Below, piece after piece: positions 17,371 through 28,101 of a stretch of DNA of 40,757 nucleotides. Every line of letters begins with the position of its first letter. The stretch's first letter is position 1. A program made the position numbers and the translations under genes. The DNA is from an uncultured Hellea sp. (lineage in GTDB: Bacteria > Pseudomonadota > Alphaproteobacteria > Caulobacterales > Maricaulaceae), in the NCBI GenBank assembly GCA_905477785.1, contig CAJQGR010000027.1, positions 1 through 40,757 of the forward strand, in the 5' to 3' direction. The notes under the pieces are model-generated. The model had not been told where the DNA came from. It worked only from the letters and a program-made list of their open reading frames with translations, and made no database searches.

Positions 17371-17994
17371 ATGAAAAGCAATATACAAAATAAAATAATT
17401 GTTTTTGATTTTGATGGAACCATAACAACTAAAGATACTTTTAGATTATTTCTATTTTATCATTCGGGGTTAATTAAGTGGGTGATCAATATGGTGACCT
17501 TATTTCCTAGTTTTTTACTTTATCTTCTTAAAATTATAGATCGTAACCAGATAAAAGCTAAAGTAGTTATGAAGTTTTTCAAAAACACGCCTATAAACAT
17601 ACTTAACGATAATGCAAAAAAGTTTGCCGAAGAAATTATTCCTAAATACATTAGAAAAGATGCTCAAAAATACATAAATAGTAAAAAAAATGGTGATGAA
17701 AAAATTATACTATGTAGCGCATCTTTATCTATTTATTTGAAAGTCTGGGCTGCCAGTCAAGGTATAATATATGTTTACGCCACTGAACTAGAACAAAATG
17801 AAATAAAGTACACTGGTAAAATAAAAGGTGAAAATGTTTGGGGTCAGGGTAAAATAAATAGAATAAATTCAGAACTACAGAACTATAAATATATTATAAC
17901 TGAGGCTTATGGCGATAGCCGTGGAGACACCGAAATGCTAGCTCAAGCCGAAAAATCTTTTTTTAAACCCTTTAGGAGTAAAAAAAGTAAGTGA
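17371..17994 (+). CDS. HAD-superfamily phosphatase, subfamily IB (SerB/PgpC-like)
   Basis: Putative phosphatase, 207 residues. Motif I is FDFDGTIT with Asp13 as nucleophile and Asp15 as acid/base. Motif II is the serine in LCSAS near residue 113. The basic motif III is probably Lys in the GQGK segment, and motif IV is YGDSRGD with Asp182 and Asp186. This is the subfamily IB pattern that includes phosphoserine phosphatase, PgpC and several lipid- or sugar-phosphate phosphatases, so the substrate is undetermined. A hydrophobic cap helix (about residues 31-54) could touch the membrane. It stands alone, with about 240-250 non-coding bases on each side, and is visibly richer in Lys and A/T than its neighbours. 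Confidence 0.8.
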   Translation: MKSNIQNKIIVFDFDGTITTKDTFRLFLFYHSGLIKWVINMVTLFPSFLLYLLKIIDRNQIKAKVVMKFFKNTPINILNDNAKKFAEEIIPKYIRKDAQKYINSKKNGDEKIILCSASLSIYLKVWAASQGIIYVYATELEQNEIKYTGKIKGENVWGQGKINRINSELQNYKYIITEAYGDSRGDTEMLAQAEKSFFKPFRSKKSK

Positions 17995-18120
17995 CGATCA
18001 CCTGATCTGATACATTGTTGTTTTAATTATAGGTTTATTATTAAGTTAATATTTTTATATCAACATGATACTAATTAAAAAAACATAACTTTTTGTTTAC
18101 TTTATTTGATACAAACCACG

Positions 18121-18148
18121 TTGACACTGGCTCAAGCGGCTGTATATA
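18121..18148 (+). promoter_or_regulatory. Strong sigma-70-type promoter for rplU-rpmA
   Basis: A consensus TTGACA at 18121-18126 is followed by TATATA at 18143-18148 (16-base spacer) or TATAGA at 18145-18150 (18-base spacer). Transcription should start around 18155, leaving a leader of roughly 95 nt before the rplU ATG. It is the best -35/-10 pair I see in the window, as expected for ribosomal protein genes. Confidence 0.7.
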
Positions 18149-18167
18149 GAGCACGCTTTGGTTGGAG

Positions 18168-18218
18168 AGTCGCATGACTAAACAATCAATTTTTATATAA
18201 AGGAAGGCGTATTAGTCA
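18168..18218 (+). promoter_or_regulatory. Possible alternative RNA structures in the rplU leader
   Basis: Two mutually exclusive pairings are visible. One is a local hairpin AGTC-gcat-GACT (18168-18179). The other is a 7-base helix of TGACTAA (18175-18181) with TTAGTCA (18212-18218), enclosing a purine-rich AAAGGAAGG. The second would cover the start of the small upstream frame. This would suit autogenous control by L21, but it is inferred from pairing by eye in one sequence only. Confidence 0.3.
18174..18200 (+). CDS. Possible 8-codon leader peptide ahead of rplU
   Basis: An ATG at 18174 begins an 8-codon frame, M-T-K-Q-S-I-F-I, ending in TAA at 18198-18200. A GGAG at 18164-18167 sits six bases before the ATG, a near-ideal ribosome site and at least as good as that of rplU itself. 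It lies entirely within the presumed leader of the rplU transcript. The start region (18175-18181) is also one arm of a possible long-range helix in the leader. No homologue is known to me, and a chance match is possible given the small size. Confidence 0.4.
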   Translation: MTKQSIFI

Positions 18219-18248
18219 GATACTTCTTCTCAGTAAAAGGATTAATAA

Positions 18249-18560
18249 ATGTTTGCAGTCATAAAAACAGGCGGTAAGCAGTATAAAGTTACTAAAGACG
18301 ATATAATTATCGTTGAGAAACTAGAAGCTGAAACTGGTAAAAAGGTCTCTTTTGACCAAGTTCTAATTACAAGTAACTCTGGTGCAGTTAAGGTAGGAGA
18401 GCCTATTGTTAAAGGCGCTCTAGTAGAGGCTGAGGTTATTGAACAACGCAAAGCAGATAAGGTTTTAGTTTTTAAAAAGAAGCGACGTCAAACCTATCGC
18501 CGTAAGCGCGGGCACCGTCAAAATGAAACAGTCGTGAAAATCACGTCTATTACAGCTTAA
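18249..18560 (+). CDS. rplU: 50S ribosomal protein L21
   Basis: Component of the large ribosomal subunit that binds 23S rRNA near its assembly core. The 103-residue protein has the L21 opening MFAVIKTGGKQYKV and the basic C-terminal loop with KKKRRQTYRRKRGHRQ. AAAGGA precedes the ATG by about seven bases. It is followed after 21 bases by rpmA, the universal L21-L27 pairing, and is driven by the promoter at 18121 with a leader that may be regulatory. Confidence 0.98.
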   Translation: MFAVIKTGGKQYKVTKDDIIIVEKLEAETGKKVSFDQVLITSNSGAVKVGEPIVKGALVEAEVIEQRKADKVLVFKKKRRQTYRRKRGHRQNETVVKITSITA

Positions 18561-18581
18561 ACTCTAAGTAGGAGAAGGCAT

Positions 18582-18851
18582 ATGGCACATAAAAAAGCTG
18601 GTGGTTCGTCAAATAATGGACGGGATAGTGCAGGCCGAAGACTTGGTGTAAAAAAGTCTGGTGGACAATCGGTGATACCTGGAAATATAATTATTCGCCA
18701 ACGCGGTACAAAGTTTTACCCAGGTACAAACGTTGGAATGGGAAAAGACCACACATTATATGCACTCAAAGGAGGACGCGTAGAATTTACAACCAAACGA
18801 AACCAAAGGACTTTTGTTTCTGTTGATGAGATGACTAAAGCTGCTGAATAA
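18582..18851 (+). CDS. rpmA: 50S ribosomal protein L27
   Basis: Large-subunit protein whose N-terminal tail reaches the peptidyl transferase centre. It has 89 residues, opens directly with [10 protein letters not shown] without the cleaved N-terminal extension known in Firmicutes, and contains [12 protein letters not shown] and [15 protein letters not shown] ribosome site lies seven bases before the ATG. The gene is followed by a rho-independent terminator at 18887, so rplU-rpmA form a two-gene unit apart from obgE. Confidence 0.98.
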   Translation: MAHKKAGGSSNNGRDSAGRRLGVKKSGGQSVIPGNIIIRQRGTKFYPGTNVGMGKDHTLYALKGGRVEFTTKRNQRTFVSVDEMTKAAE

Positions 18852-18886
18852 TATTTTCTTACTTAATATGTGTTATTAAAATAATA

Positions 18887-18915
18887 GGAAACCAGTACCT
18901 TGGTTTCCTTTTTTT
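18887..18915 (+). terminator. Rho-independent terminator after rpmA
   Basis: GGAAACCA (18887-18894) pairs perfectly with TGGTTTCC (18901-18908) across a 6-base GTACCT loop and is followed by seven T residues (18909-18915). It starts 35 bases after the rpmA stop codon. Confidence 0.9.
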
Positions 18916-19053
18916 ATGCAGTCTTCAGAGGTATATATAACAAAATTGAAACTTTTCAGATAGAGTCAATATTAATTTATTCAAGTTTGAAATCCGAAAA
19001 ATGTATTAATAACTCTTATAAAAAGAAATAGGTACCTTAATTAATGCCAATTC

Positions 19054-19082
19054 TTGAGGAAGTGTTAAAATAGTAGTATTAT
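19054..19082 (+). promoter_or_regulatory. Putative promoter for the obgE-proB operon
   Basis: TTGAGG (19054-19059), a 17-base spacer and TATTAT (19077-19082) form a plausible sigma-70 promoter. It follows the rpmA terminator and lies 65 bases before the obgE start codon. AT-richness makes chance matches likely, so support is moderate. Confidence 0.45.
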
Positions 19083-19132
19083 ATAAGCTACAGATATAGC
19101 ATGCAGATATTAAAATAACTAAAAATTATTAA

Positions 19133-21327
<2,195 letters not shown>

Positions 21328-21328
21328 C

Positions 21329-22609
21329 ATGACTGATTTTAATGTAGATAACAAATTATCAGAGTATATGCATGAGTTAGGTAGATTAGCTCGAAAGTCC
21401 TACTCTGTGCTTCGGGTCACCAACAACAACACCAAAAATTATGCTTTAAAAAAAATGGCAGAAGAGATTCGTAAAAGAGAAAAACAAATACTGGCGGCTA
21501 ATGAAATAGACATCTCTAGAGCAATAGATAAATCTATATCAGACTCATTTTTAGATAGGCTCAGACTTAATTCCGATAGAATTAATATTATCGCAAATAG
21601 TCTTGAAAACATAGCTCTTCTGCCTGACCCTATTGGTACAGTTGATGAAAGTTGGACGCAACCTAATGGATTAAAGTTCTCTAAAGTTAGAGTCCCAATT
21701 GGTGTGATTGGCATGATATATGAGAGCCGTCCAAATGTAACCGCTGATGCGGGTGCACTGTGTCTTAAGTCAGGAAATGCATGCATCTTGAGGGGGGGAT
21801 CTGAAGGACAAAATTCAAATAAAGCTATCCATATGGCCCTAATAACAGGTTTGGAAGAAGCTGGACTACCGAAAGAAACCATCCAACTGGTAAACACGAC
21901 GGATAGAGCGGCAGTCGGGCTTTTGTTGGGCGGTATAAATGAAACGGTTGATTTAATTATTCCTCGTGGTGGTAAAAACTTGATAGAACGTGTGCAAAAT
22001 GATGCAAGGGTTCCGGTACTAGCGCACCTTGAAGGTATATGCCATTCTTATATTCACTCTCAAGCCGACCTAAATAAAGCTGAAGCGATAATTTTAAATG
22101 CAAAACTTCGTAGAACAGGCGTATGTGGAGCTACAGAAACAATGTTAGTTGATAAATCAATTGCAAACAAAGCTCTTAAGCGCATTGGAAAGCAACTCTT
22201 GAGAAATAATTGCAAAATTCTTGGTGATAAAGCATCTCAAAAAATCCTACCTAATATCACAATAGCTAAAGAAAATGATTATTTTACAGAACATTTAGCA
22301 CCAATTCTTAATATCAAGATTGTAAAAAATATAGATGAAGCTATCCAGCATATTAACCATTATGGTAGCGGACACACAGATGCAATTATTACAGAAAATA
22401 AAAACTGTGCTGCATATTTTCTTAAAAGTATAGATAGTGCGATATGTATGCATAATACATCAACCCAATTTGCTGATGGAGGGGAGTTTGGGTTTGGAGC
22501 TGAAATTGGAATTGCAACAGGTCGTTTGCATGCTCGTGGTCCTGTGGGGGCAAAGCAGCTTACAACATATAAATATCAAGTTACTGGAAATGGTCAAATA
22601 CGGGATTAA
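21329..22609 (+). CDS. proA: Gamma-glutamyl phosphate reductase ProA
   Basis: NADPH-dependent reductase of the aldehyde dehydrogenase superfamily that converts gamma-glutamyl phosphate to glutamate semialdehyde, the second step of proline synthesis. The 426-residue protein has the VPIGVIGMIYESRPNVT motif, the LRGGSEG loop, LIIPRGGKNL, and the catalytic cysteine in RRTGVCGATE. It starts one base after the proB stop and its own stop overlaps the nadD start by one base (TAATG). Confidence 0.97.
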   Translation: MTDFNVDNKLSEYMHELGRLARKSYSVLRVTNNNTKNYALKKMAEEIRKREKQILAANEIDISRAIDKSISDSFLDRLRLNSDRINIIANSLENIALLPDPIGTVDESWTQPNGLKFSKVRVPIGVIGMIYESRPNVTADAGALCLKSGNACILRGGSEGQNSNKAIHMALITGLEEAGLPKETIQLVNTTDRAAVGLLLGGINETVDLIIPRGGKNLIERVQNDARVPVLAHLEGICHSYIHSQADLNKAEAIILNAKLRRTGVCGATETMLVDKSIANKALKRIGKQLLRNNCKILGDKASQKILPNITIAKENDYFTEHLAPILNIKIVKNIDEAIQHINHYGSGHTDAIITENKNCAAYFLKSIDSAICMHNTSTQFADGGEFGFGAEIGIATGRLHARGPVGAKQLTTYKYQVTGNGQIRD

Positions 22610-23199
22610 TGAGAAATCTGGGTAAATTGTCAATTGGACTTTTTGGTGGTTCTTTTAACCCGGCGCATGATGGGCATATGCATGTTGCCGCTTGTGGACT
22701 TCGTGAATTAGCACTCGATAGAATATGGTGGATAACTAGCAAGCAGAACCCTCTTAAAGATAAACAAACTAAATATGATGAACGTGCCAATAGCATAAAA
22801 TCCTTAGGGCTTCAAAAGCGAATGGAAATTAGCCACGTCGAAAAACAAATGAACATTCAATACTCTATACAAATGATCAAAGCTCTAAAAGTTAGAAACC
22901 CAAATACAAAATTTATTTTCTTAATAGGAGCAGATAATTTGAGCCAATTTACTAAATGGAAGAGTTGGAAGGAAATAATATCTTTGGTACCTATCGCTGT
23001 TGTTGCAAGGCCTGGGTACAGCTTGAAGTCTCAACTTTCTCCAACTGCTCGTTTTATGAGCAATCATAGACTGCCAGAACATAAAGCACATATTCTTAAA
23101 TATCACTCTCCTCCAATGTGGACATTCATAACACCGCCACTAAATAAAAATTCATCTTCGACAATACGCAAAGAGATAGCTAATTCTTTAAGCTTATGA
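22609..23199 (+). CDS. nadD: Nicotinate-nucleotide adenylyltransferase NadD
   Basis: Cytoplasmic enzyme that adenylylates nicotinate mononucleotide, the penultimate step of NAD synthesis. It has 196 residues, with the nucleotidyltransferase motif GSFNPAHDGHMH at about 14-25, FLIGADNLSQF in the middle, and the C-terminal SSSTIRKEI with the second conserved nucleotide-binding motif. The start overlaps the proA stop. It is followed by rsfS and rlmH, the usual alphaproteobacterial neighbours. Confidence 0.96.
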   Translation: MRNLGKLSIGLFGGSFNPAHDGHMHVAACGLRELALDRIWWITSKQNPLKDKQTKYDERANSIKSLGLQKRMEISHVEKQMNIQYSIQMIKALKVRNPNTKFIFLIGADNLSQFTKWKSWKEIISLVPIAVVARPGYSLKSQLSPTARFMSNHRLPEHKAHILKYHSPPMWTFITPPLNKNSSSTIRKEIANSLSL

Positions 23200-23221
23200 T
23201 ATGTATTAGGTTCAAATATTT

Positions 23222-23656
23222 ATGGAGTTTAAACTGACTGTATCAGAAACCGTGAGCATGCCCTCACCCGAAGACTCAAAAGAGTCTCGCAATCTCGCTA
23301 ATTTAATTACTAATGTACTTAATGAACACTCTGCACAGGACATTATAGAAATTGATATTAGAGGTAAGTCCTCCATATCTGATTATATGATTGTCGCATC
23401 TGGAAGGTCTAACAGGCATGTTGGCGCGTTAAGTGACTATTTAATTAAATCACTAAAAAATATCGGAAAAAAAAATATAGGCATCGAGGGACTTAAAGGA
23501 TGTGATTGGGTGCTTATTGACGTGGGAGATGTAATAATTCATCTCTTTAGACCTGAAGTTCGAGCTTTTTATAATATTGAAAAAATCTGGTCTATACCAA
23601 GTCCATTAGATCTTAATGAAAAAATTCAATATGACCCTGAGAACATGGAAGCCTAA
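23222..23656 (+). CDS. rsfS: Ribosomal silencing factor RsfS
   Basis: Binds ribosomal protein L14 on the 50S subunit and blocks subunit joining when nutrients are short. The 144-residue product carries the RsfS core from about residue 25: DIIEIDIRGKSSISDYMIVASG, GLKGCDWVLIDVGDVIIHLF and RAFYNIEKIW. The first 20 or so residues are a poorly conserved extension, so translation could start at the ATG twelve codons in. The ribosome site of the first ATG is weak. rlmH begins directly after the stop codon. Confidence 0.95.
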   Translation: MEFKLTVSETVSMPSPEDSKESRNLANLITNVLNEHSAQDIIEIDIRGKSSISDYMIVASGRSNRHVGALSDYLIKSLKNIGKKNIGIEGLKGCDWVLIDVGDVIIHLFRPEVRAFYNIEKIWSIPSPLDLNEKIQYDPENMEA

Positions 23657-24127
23657 GTGAAAATTATACTTCGAGCTGATGGTATAATTCGATCAGGTCC
23701 CGAACGTTTGCTTATAGATGATTATATAAAAAGAGCAAAATCTACATCCCGTGCAGTTGGTTTCCTTGATGTTTTTGAAGAACAAATAAATTTGCGTGCT
23801 GTTAAAGCACTCTCAGAAAAGACAAAAATACTTACACGTTACAACTCATCAAACGAAAAATTAATAATTTTAGATGAGAGAGGGCTACAACCAACATCAA
23901 AGCAGATATCGAAACAATTTTCACATTGGCGAGATAATAATATTAGAAAATTAATACTTGTAATTGGAGGCGCTAATGGTTTTGATCAGTCCAATGTTTC
24001 CAATGATATTATTAGATGGGCATTTGGTCAACAAACTTGGCCACATAAAATGGTTAGAGTTATGGCTGCTGAGCAAATTTATAGAGCAATGTCAATTTTA
24101 TCATCCACTCCCTATCATCGCGATTAA
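23657..24127 (+). CDS. rlmH: 23S rRNA (pseudouridine1915-N3)-methyltransferase RlmH
   Basis: SPOUT-family methyltransferase that methylates pseudouridine 1915 in helix 69 of 23S rRNA. It has 156 residues with the family motifs LDERGLQPTSKQISK and the knotted SAM-binding LVIGGANGFD, ending in the EQIYRAMSILSSTPYHRD tail conserved in RlmH. The start is GTG immediately after the rsfS stop (TAAGTG), with no independent ribosome site, implying coupled translation. Confidence 0.96.
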   Translation: MKIILRADGIIRSGPERLLIDDYIKRAKSTSRAVGFLDVFEEQINLRAVKALSEKTKILTRYNSSNEKLIILDERGLQPTSKQISKQFSHWRDNNIRKLILVIGGANGFDQSNVSNDIIRWAFGQQTWPHKMVRVMAAEQIYRAMSILSSTPYHRD

Positions 24128-24147
24128 ATTGTAAAAAGTAAATTCAA

Positions 24148-25314
24148 ATGAAATTTTTTATTTTAATTTTAATACTTATAGTCCCACTCACTCCTTGTTC
24201 TGGACAAGAGTTAAACCTTAATGATTTAGAAAAAATAACTAAAGCTGAAAGAAAAGCACGCCTTAAAAGCAAAGCTCTTTCAAAAGAAAAAAAAGAAATT
24301 TCTATCGAACTAAAAAATCTTAAAATCCAGTTAATTGAGACAGCATCTACAGTAAAGAATTACGAATTAGAAAGTATTTCTTTGGAACAGCAAAAAATTA
24401 ATTTATTGGCTTCTGAAGAAACGCTAAAAGAAAAAGTTTATGGTGATAAAAAAACATTAATACGCTTACTATCAACTTTGCAAAAAATAGAGAATAATCC
24501 ACCACCTTTATCAATTAATCAGACCAAAGATTCAGCTATGTCAGCACAAGCCGCAATTATGGCATCTGCAATAATAAAAGAGCTTGAGAAAAGAGCGAAT
24601 AAACTGGTTTTTAATATATCTGAATTAAAAAAAATTCAGGATGAAGTAACTGCTACTCAGTTTAAACTTACATCCAATGAGAAATTATTAAAAAAGCGTC
24701 AAAAAAAAATTGATCAATTAATAATCAATAAAAAAGAACTCAAAGTGAATGTTGAAAACGAAGAAGAAAAATCAATACGAGAAGTAGAAAATTTGGCTTT
24801 ACAAGTAAACTCATTGAGAGAACTAATAGAGGCACTAGAAAAATCAGCTGCCAATGTAATGCCTAGAATAAAACCTAGAAGAATGGACATTCCTTCCAAA
24901 TTAGAGGCAGGCGCTTATTCGTTAAAAAACAATGACGCTAATTTCTTATTATTTAAAGGTAAGTTAAATAAACCAGTAAACGGAAACCTTTTATTAAAAT
25001 ATGGAGGAGAAAATAAAGGTTTAACTTATTCTGCACGTTCTAAATCTCAAGTTACCTCGCCAATAAACGGGATAATAGAGTTTTCAGGAGCATTTAAGAA
25101 CTACGATAATATTGTTATTATAAATGCAGGCGAAGGCTACTTCGTTGTATTTACAGGGATAGGAGAAGTTTTTGTAAAAACAGGTGAAACTATTCAAACC
25201 GGGGAGCCTTTGGGAGTAATGCCTTTTAGCTCAAATAATAAAACTAATTTATATATTGAATTTAGACGAGATGGAGAAACAATAAATCCCACTCCTTGGT
25301 TCAACTCAAATTAA
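24148..25314 (+). CDS. envC: Murein hydrolase activator EnvC-like, coiled coil plus degenerate LytM domain
   Basis: Periplasmic protein expected to activate cell-separation amidases at the septum. A signal peptide covers about residues 1-19 (cleavage near PCSG-QE). A long, Lys/Glu-rich coiled coil spans about 25-245, and a C-terminal LytM/M23 domain starts near 270. The zinc ligands of active M23 enzymes (the HxxxD and HxH histidines) are absent: the corresponding segments read GLTYSARSKSQV and YFVVFTGIGE. Loss of these ligands is normal for EnvC, which is a non-catalytic activator. The terminal IEFRRDGETINPTPWF is typical. The gene sits between rlmH and ctpA, its usual alphaproteobacterial place. 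Confidence 0.88.
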   Translation: MKFFILILILIVPLTPCSGQELNLNDLEKITKAERKARLKSKALSKEKKEISIELKNLKIQLIETASTVKNYELESISLEQQKINLLASEETLKEKVYGDKKTLIRLLSTLQKIENNPPPLSINQTKDSAMSAQAAIMASAIIKELEKRANKLVFNISELKKIQDEVTATQFKLTSNEKLLKKRQKKIDQLIINKKELKVNVENEEEKSIREVENLALQVNSLRELIEALEKSAANVMPRIKPRRMDIPSKLEAGAYSLKNNDANFLLFKGKLNKPVNGNLLLKYGGENKGLTYSARSKSQVTSPINGIIEFSGAFKNYDNIVIINAGEGYFVVFTGIGEVFVKTGETIQTGEPLGVMPFSSNNKTNLYIEFRRDGETINPTPWFNSN

Positions 25315-25440
25315 AACAAAGAAAAAAACAAAATAAAGTTTCCTGAATCAACTAAATCTTTAAAGCTTTGTATCGGTAATTAATTCAGTGAGCTTTACAT
25401 TTTTTATGTCTATTATACAATTAAAAGTTGGAGTTAAAAA

Positions 25441-26757
25441 ATGAAATATGTATTCACAGTATTCGCAATGATATTTGCTGTATTCTTATACACCTCATCA
25501 AGCTTAAATAAAACAGCCATTGCATTCGACGGGAAAACTTACAAAGACGCTTTTGAACAACTTGACTTATTTGCTGATGTCTTAGCACGAGTAAATAATG
25601 ATTATGTCGTAGATATAAACAACACTGAATTAATAAGTGAAGCCATCAATGGAATGTTACTCTCATTAGATCCACACTCTTCTTATATAAGTCCCAAAGA
25701 ATATAAAAACTTACTAATTTCTACATCAGGTGAATACAGTGGACTAGGTATGGAAGTAACTTTGGATGAGGGCTTTGTAAAAGTTATTAGTCCTATCGAT
25801 GATACCCCAGCAAAAAAAGCTGGGATTAAGCCTGGTGACTTCATTATAGAAATAAATGATGAAAGCATATTTGGGCTATCACTTTCAGAGGCTGTAGACT
25901 TAATGCGAGGAAAGCCAGGAGAGCTTGTAAACATAACTATAGCCAGAAATAATGATGAGAGAATACAGTTCAATCTAAAGCGTGAAATAATTAAACGAAA
26001 AATGGTAACGTACAGCATAAAAGAAGGGATAGGCTATATACGTATTTCCCAATTTAATGAAAATGCTTACCAAGAGCTTAGTAAAGCTATATCCTCATTA
26101 GAAAAAGAAATGTTTGGAAGTGTTCCAGGTTTAATATTAGATCTTCGTGGCAACCCAGGTGGATTATTAGATCAGTCTATTAAAATAAGCTCAGCTTTTT
26201 TAGATGGAGGCAAAGTAGTTTCGACTAAAGGCAGAAAAGAAAGCGATAATAGAAACTATAATGCTGATAAAGGTGAATTACTAAAGGAAGTACCTATAAT
26301 TATTTTGATTGATGAGGGCTCTGCATCTGCCTCAGAAATAGTTGCAGGGGCAATTCAAGACCGCAAGCGTGGACTAATAGTAGGTATGAAATCATTTGGT
26401 AAAGGGTCAGTACAATCTATAATACCACTAAAAGGCGGAGCAGAGGGTGCAATTAAACTAACAACACAGCGCTATTATACTCCATCGGGAAAATCTATAC
26501 AAGGAAAGGGGATAACACCAAATATATTAATCGGTTATTTTCCTGAGGATTTAAAAAAGAAAGAAAGAAAAAAAGAGGCAGATTTACCAAACACTTTACC
26601 TATTGAAACAGGAGAGCATCAAGCAGAATCTGAAGAAATAATGCCAATAGATTATCCACCCAATGGATTTAAGATAGATAGTGATTATCAATTAAAACGT
26701 TCTGTTGAAATCCTTAAAAGCGAGACATATGCTGATAAACTCGATAGTTCTACTTAA
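25441..26757 (+). CDS. ctpA: Carboxy-terminal processing protease, S41 family (first of two)
   Basis: Periplasmic serine/lysine protease with a PDZ domain, exported by an N-terminal signal segment (about residues 1-20). Order: N-terminal helical region with LDPHSSY; PDZ domain at about 95-180 with the EYSGLGMEV carboxylate-binding loop; S41 core with DLRGNPGG; catalytic Ser294 in EGSASASE; and Lys321 in KSFGKGSVQ. The acidic-basic tail after about residue 365 is probably disordered. A GGAG ribosome site precedes the ATG, and 126 bases separate it from envC, so an extra promoter is possible. A complete paralogue follows three bases after the stop. Confidence 0.94.
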   Translation: MKYVFTVFAMIFAVFLYTSSSLNKTAIAFDGKTYKDAFEQLDLFADVLARVNNDYVVDINNTELISEAINGMLLSLDPHSSYISPKEYKNLLISTSGEYSGLGMEVTLDEGFVKVISPIDDTPAKKAGIKPGDFIIEINDESIFGLSLSEAVDLMRGKPGELVNITIARNNDERIQFNLKREIIKRKMVTYSIKEGIGYIRISQFNENAYQELSKAISSLEKEMFGSVPGLILDLRGNPGGLLDQSIKISSAFLDGGKVVSTKGRKESDNRNYNADKGELLKEVPIIILIDEGSASASEIVAGAIQDRKRGLIVGMKSFGKGSVQSIIPLKGGAEGAIKLTTQRYYTPSGKSIQGKGITPNILIGYFPEDLKKKERKKEADLPNTLPIETGEHQAESEEIMPIDYPPNGFKIDSDYQLKRSVEILKSETYADKLDSST

Positions 26758-26760
26758 GTC

Positions 26761-28101
26761 ATGTACTTATTAATTAAGAGTAGTATCCTTAAAATTACCT
26801 CCATCATATTAGCGGCCATATTCTTTACACTATGGTGCCCATACTTAGTTGCTAAAGCTCAAATAAGTAACAATAGCCAAACACTTAAAAAGCTGGAGTT
26901 ATTTGCTGATATATTTTATCAAATTCGTGAGAATTATGTAGATGAAATAGATGATGCATTGCTCATCCAGTCAGCATTAAATAGCGCTTTAAATTCATTA
27001 GACCCACACTCAGGGTATAGTAGTGCTTCTGATTTTATTGAGCAAAAAAAAAGGGAGAAAAGAGAATATGGCGGTCTGGGGATAGAAGTTTCACTCGAAA
27101 ATGAAGTTATTAAAGTCAACCATGCGATAAAGGATGGGCCAGCATATATGGCAGGAATTCGCACAGGAGATATGATCACCTCTGTCGGAGGAAATCCTGT
27201 TAAAGGCAAAACACTTGCAAAAGCAGTAGAGGGAATGAGGGGGGATCCAGGAGATCCAATAAAATTGATAATATTAAAACCAGATGACACGAAAACTGAA
27301 CTTACAGTTATTAGGCAAGTGGTTCGCGGTCGAGCAGTAAGACACAGAATTGAATCAGGTTATGGTTATGTTTATATCGAAACTTTTAATAACTCGGAGT
27401 TAACTGAAGATTTAATTGATGCGCTCAATTCGATAACTCAGGGTCTTAATGGAGACCTACCAGGCTTGATAATTGATCTACGTGGTAATCGAGGAGGTTT
27501 ACTTGAACAATCTATTAAAGTTTCAAGCTTGTTCTTAAATGGCGGTGAAGTGTTATCTGCAAAAGGGAAAAAACTTCAAGATACGCAAAGGTACCATGCT
27601 GAACATGGAGAACTATTCCCCGATACGCCAATAGTAATTCTGATAAATTCAGGATCTGCTTCTGCTGCAGAAATTGTAGCTGGGGCTCTACAAGATAGAG
27701 GTAGAGCTGTAATTGTTGGAAGGCGAAGTTTTGGAAAAGGCTCAGTACAGTCTGTTATACCGTTATCAGAGGACAATGGTGCTCTAAAAATAACAACCCA
27801 GCGATATTATACTCCCTCTGGAAAATCCATTCAGAGTAGAGGTATTATGCCAGATGTATTAGTCGCTATAACTCCTGACACGGGAGAAATAAAAAAGCGA
27901 TTAAGGGAGTATAACTTACCAAATTCTCTATCAAACAAAGATGATACAAACTTTAAAGAAGTCTATGAAGAAATAATTTATCCGAATGACGATTGGAATA
28001 CTTCGGATGATTTTCAACTTCATAAAGCAATTCAGGTTTTATCTCTTAAAAAATATCATGAAATAATTGAAAAAAATATGAATATAGGAAATTTAAATTA
28101 A
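26761..28101 (+). CDS. Carboxy-terminal processing protease, S41 family (second of two)
   Basis: Paralogue of the preceding gene, 446 residues, with the same layout: signal or anchor helix at about 8-30, LDPHSGY region, PDZ domain with REYGGLGIEV, DLRGNRGG, catalytic Ser299 in NSGSASAAE and Lys326 in RRSFGKGSVQ. The active-site blocks are almost identical between the two, but the PDZ domains and tails differ clearly, so the duplication is not recent and both copies look active. Only three bases separate the genes and no ribosome site is obvious here, which suggests coupled translation. The stop overlaps the rppH start by one base. Confidence 0.93.
   Translation: MYLLIKSSILKITSIILAAIFFTLWCPYLVAKAQISNNSQTLKKLELFADIFYQIRENYVDEIDDALLIQSALNSALNSLDPHSGYSSASDFIEQKKREKREYGGLGIEVSLENEVIKVNHAIKDGPAYMAGIRTGDMITSVGGNPVKGKTLAKAVEGMRGDPGDPIKLIILKPDDTKTELTVIRQVVRGRAVRHRIESGYGYVYIETFNNSELTEDLIDALNSITQGLNGDLPGLIIDLRGNRGGLLEQSIKVSSLFLNGGEVLSAKGKKLQDTQRYHAEHGELFPDTPIVILINSGSASAAEIVAGALQDRGRAVIVGRRSFGKGSVQSVIPLSEDNGALKITTQRYYTPSGKSIQSRGIMPDVLVAITPDTGEIKKRLREYNLPNSLSNKDDTNFKEVYEEIIYPNDDWNTSDDFQLHKAIQVLSLKKYHEIIEKNMNIGNLN

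Noticed and set aside
21439-21897. 152-codon open frame antisense to proA
   Set aside because: Complement of conserved ProA coding sequence with no recognisable domain.
24980-25300. EnvC as a pseudogene because LytM catalytic residues are missing
   Set aside because: Loss of the zinc ligands is the normal state of EnvC-type activators; the frame is intact and the signal peptide present.
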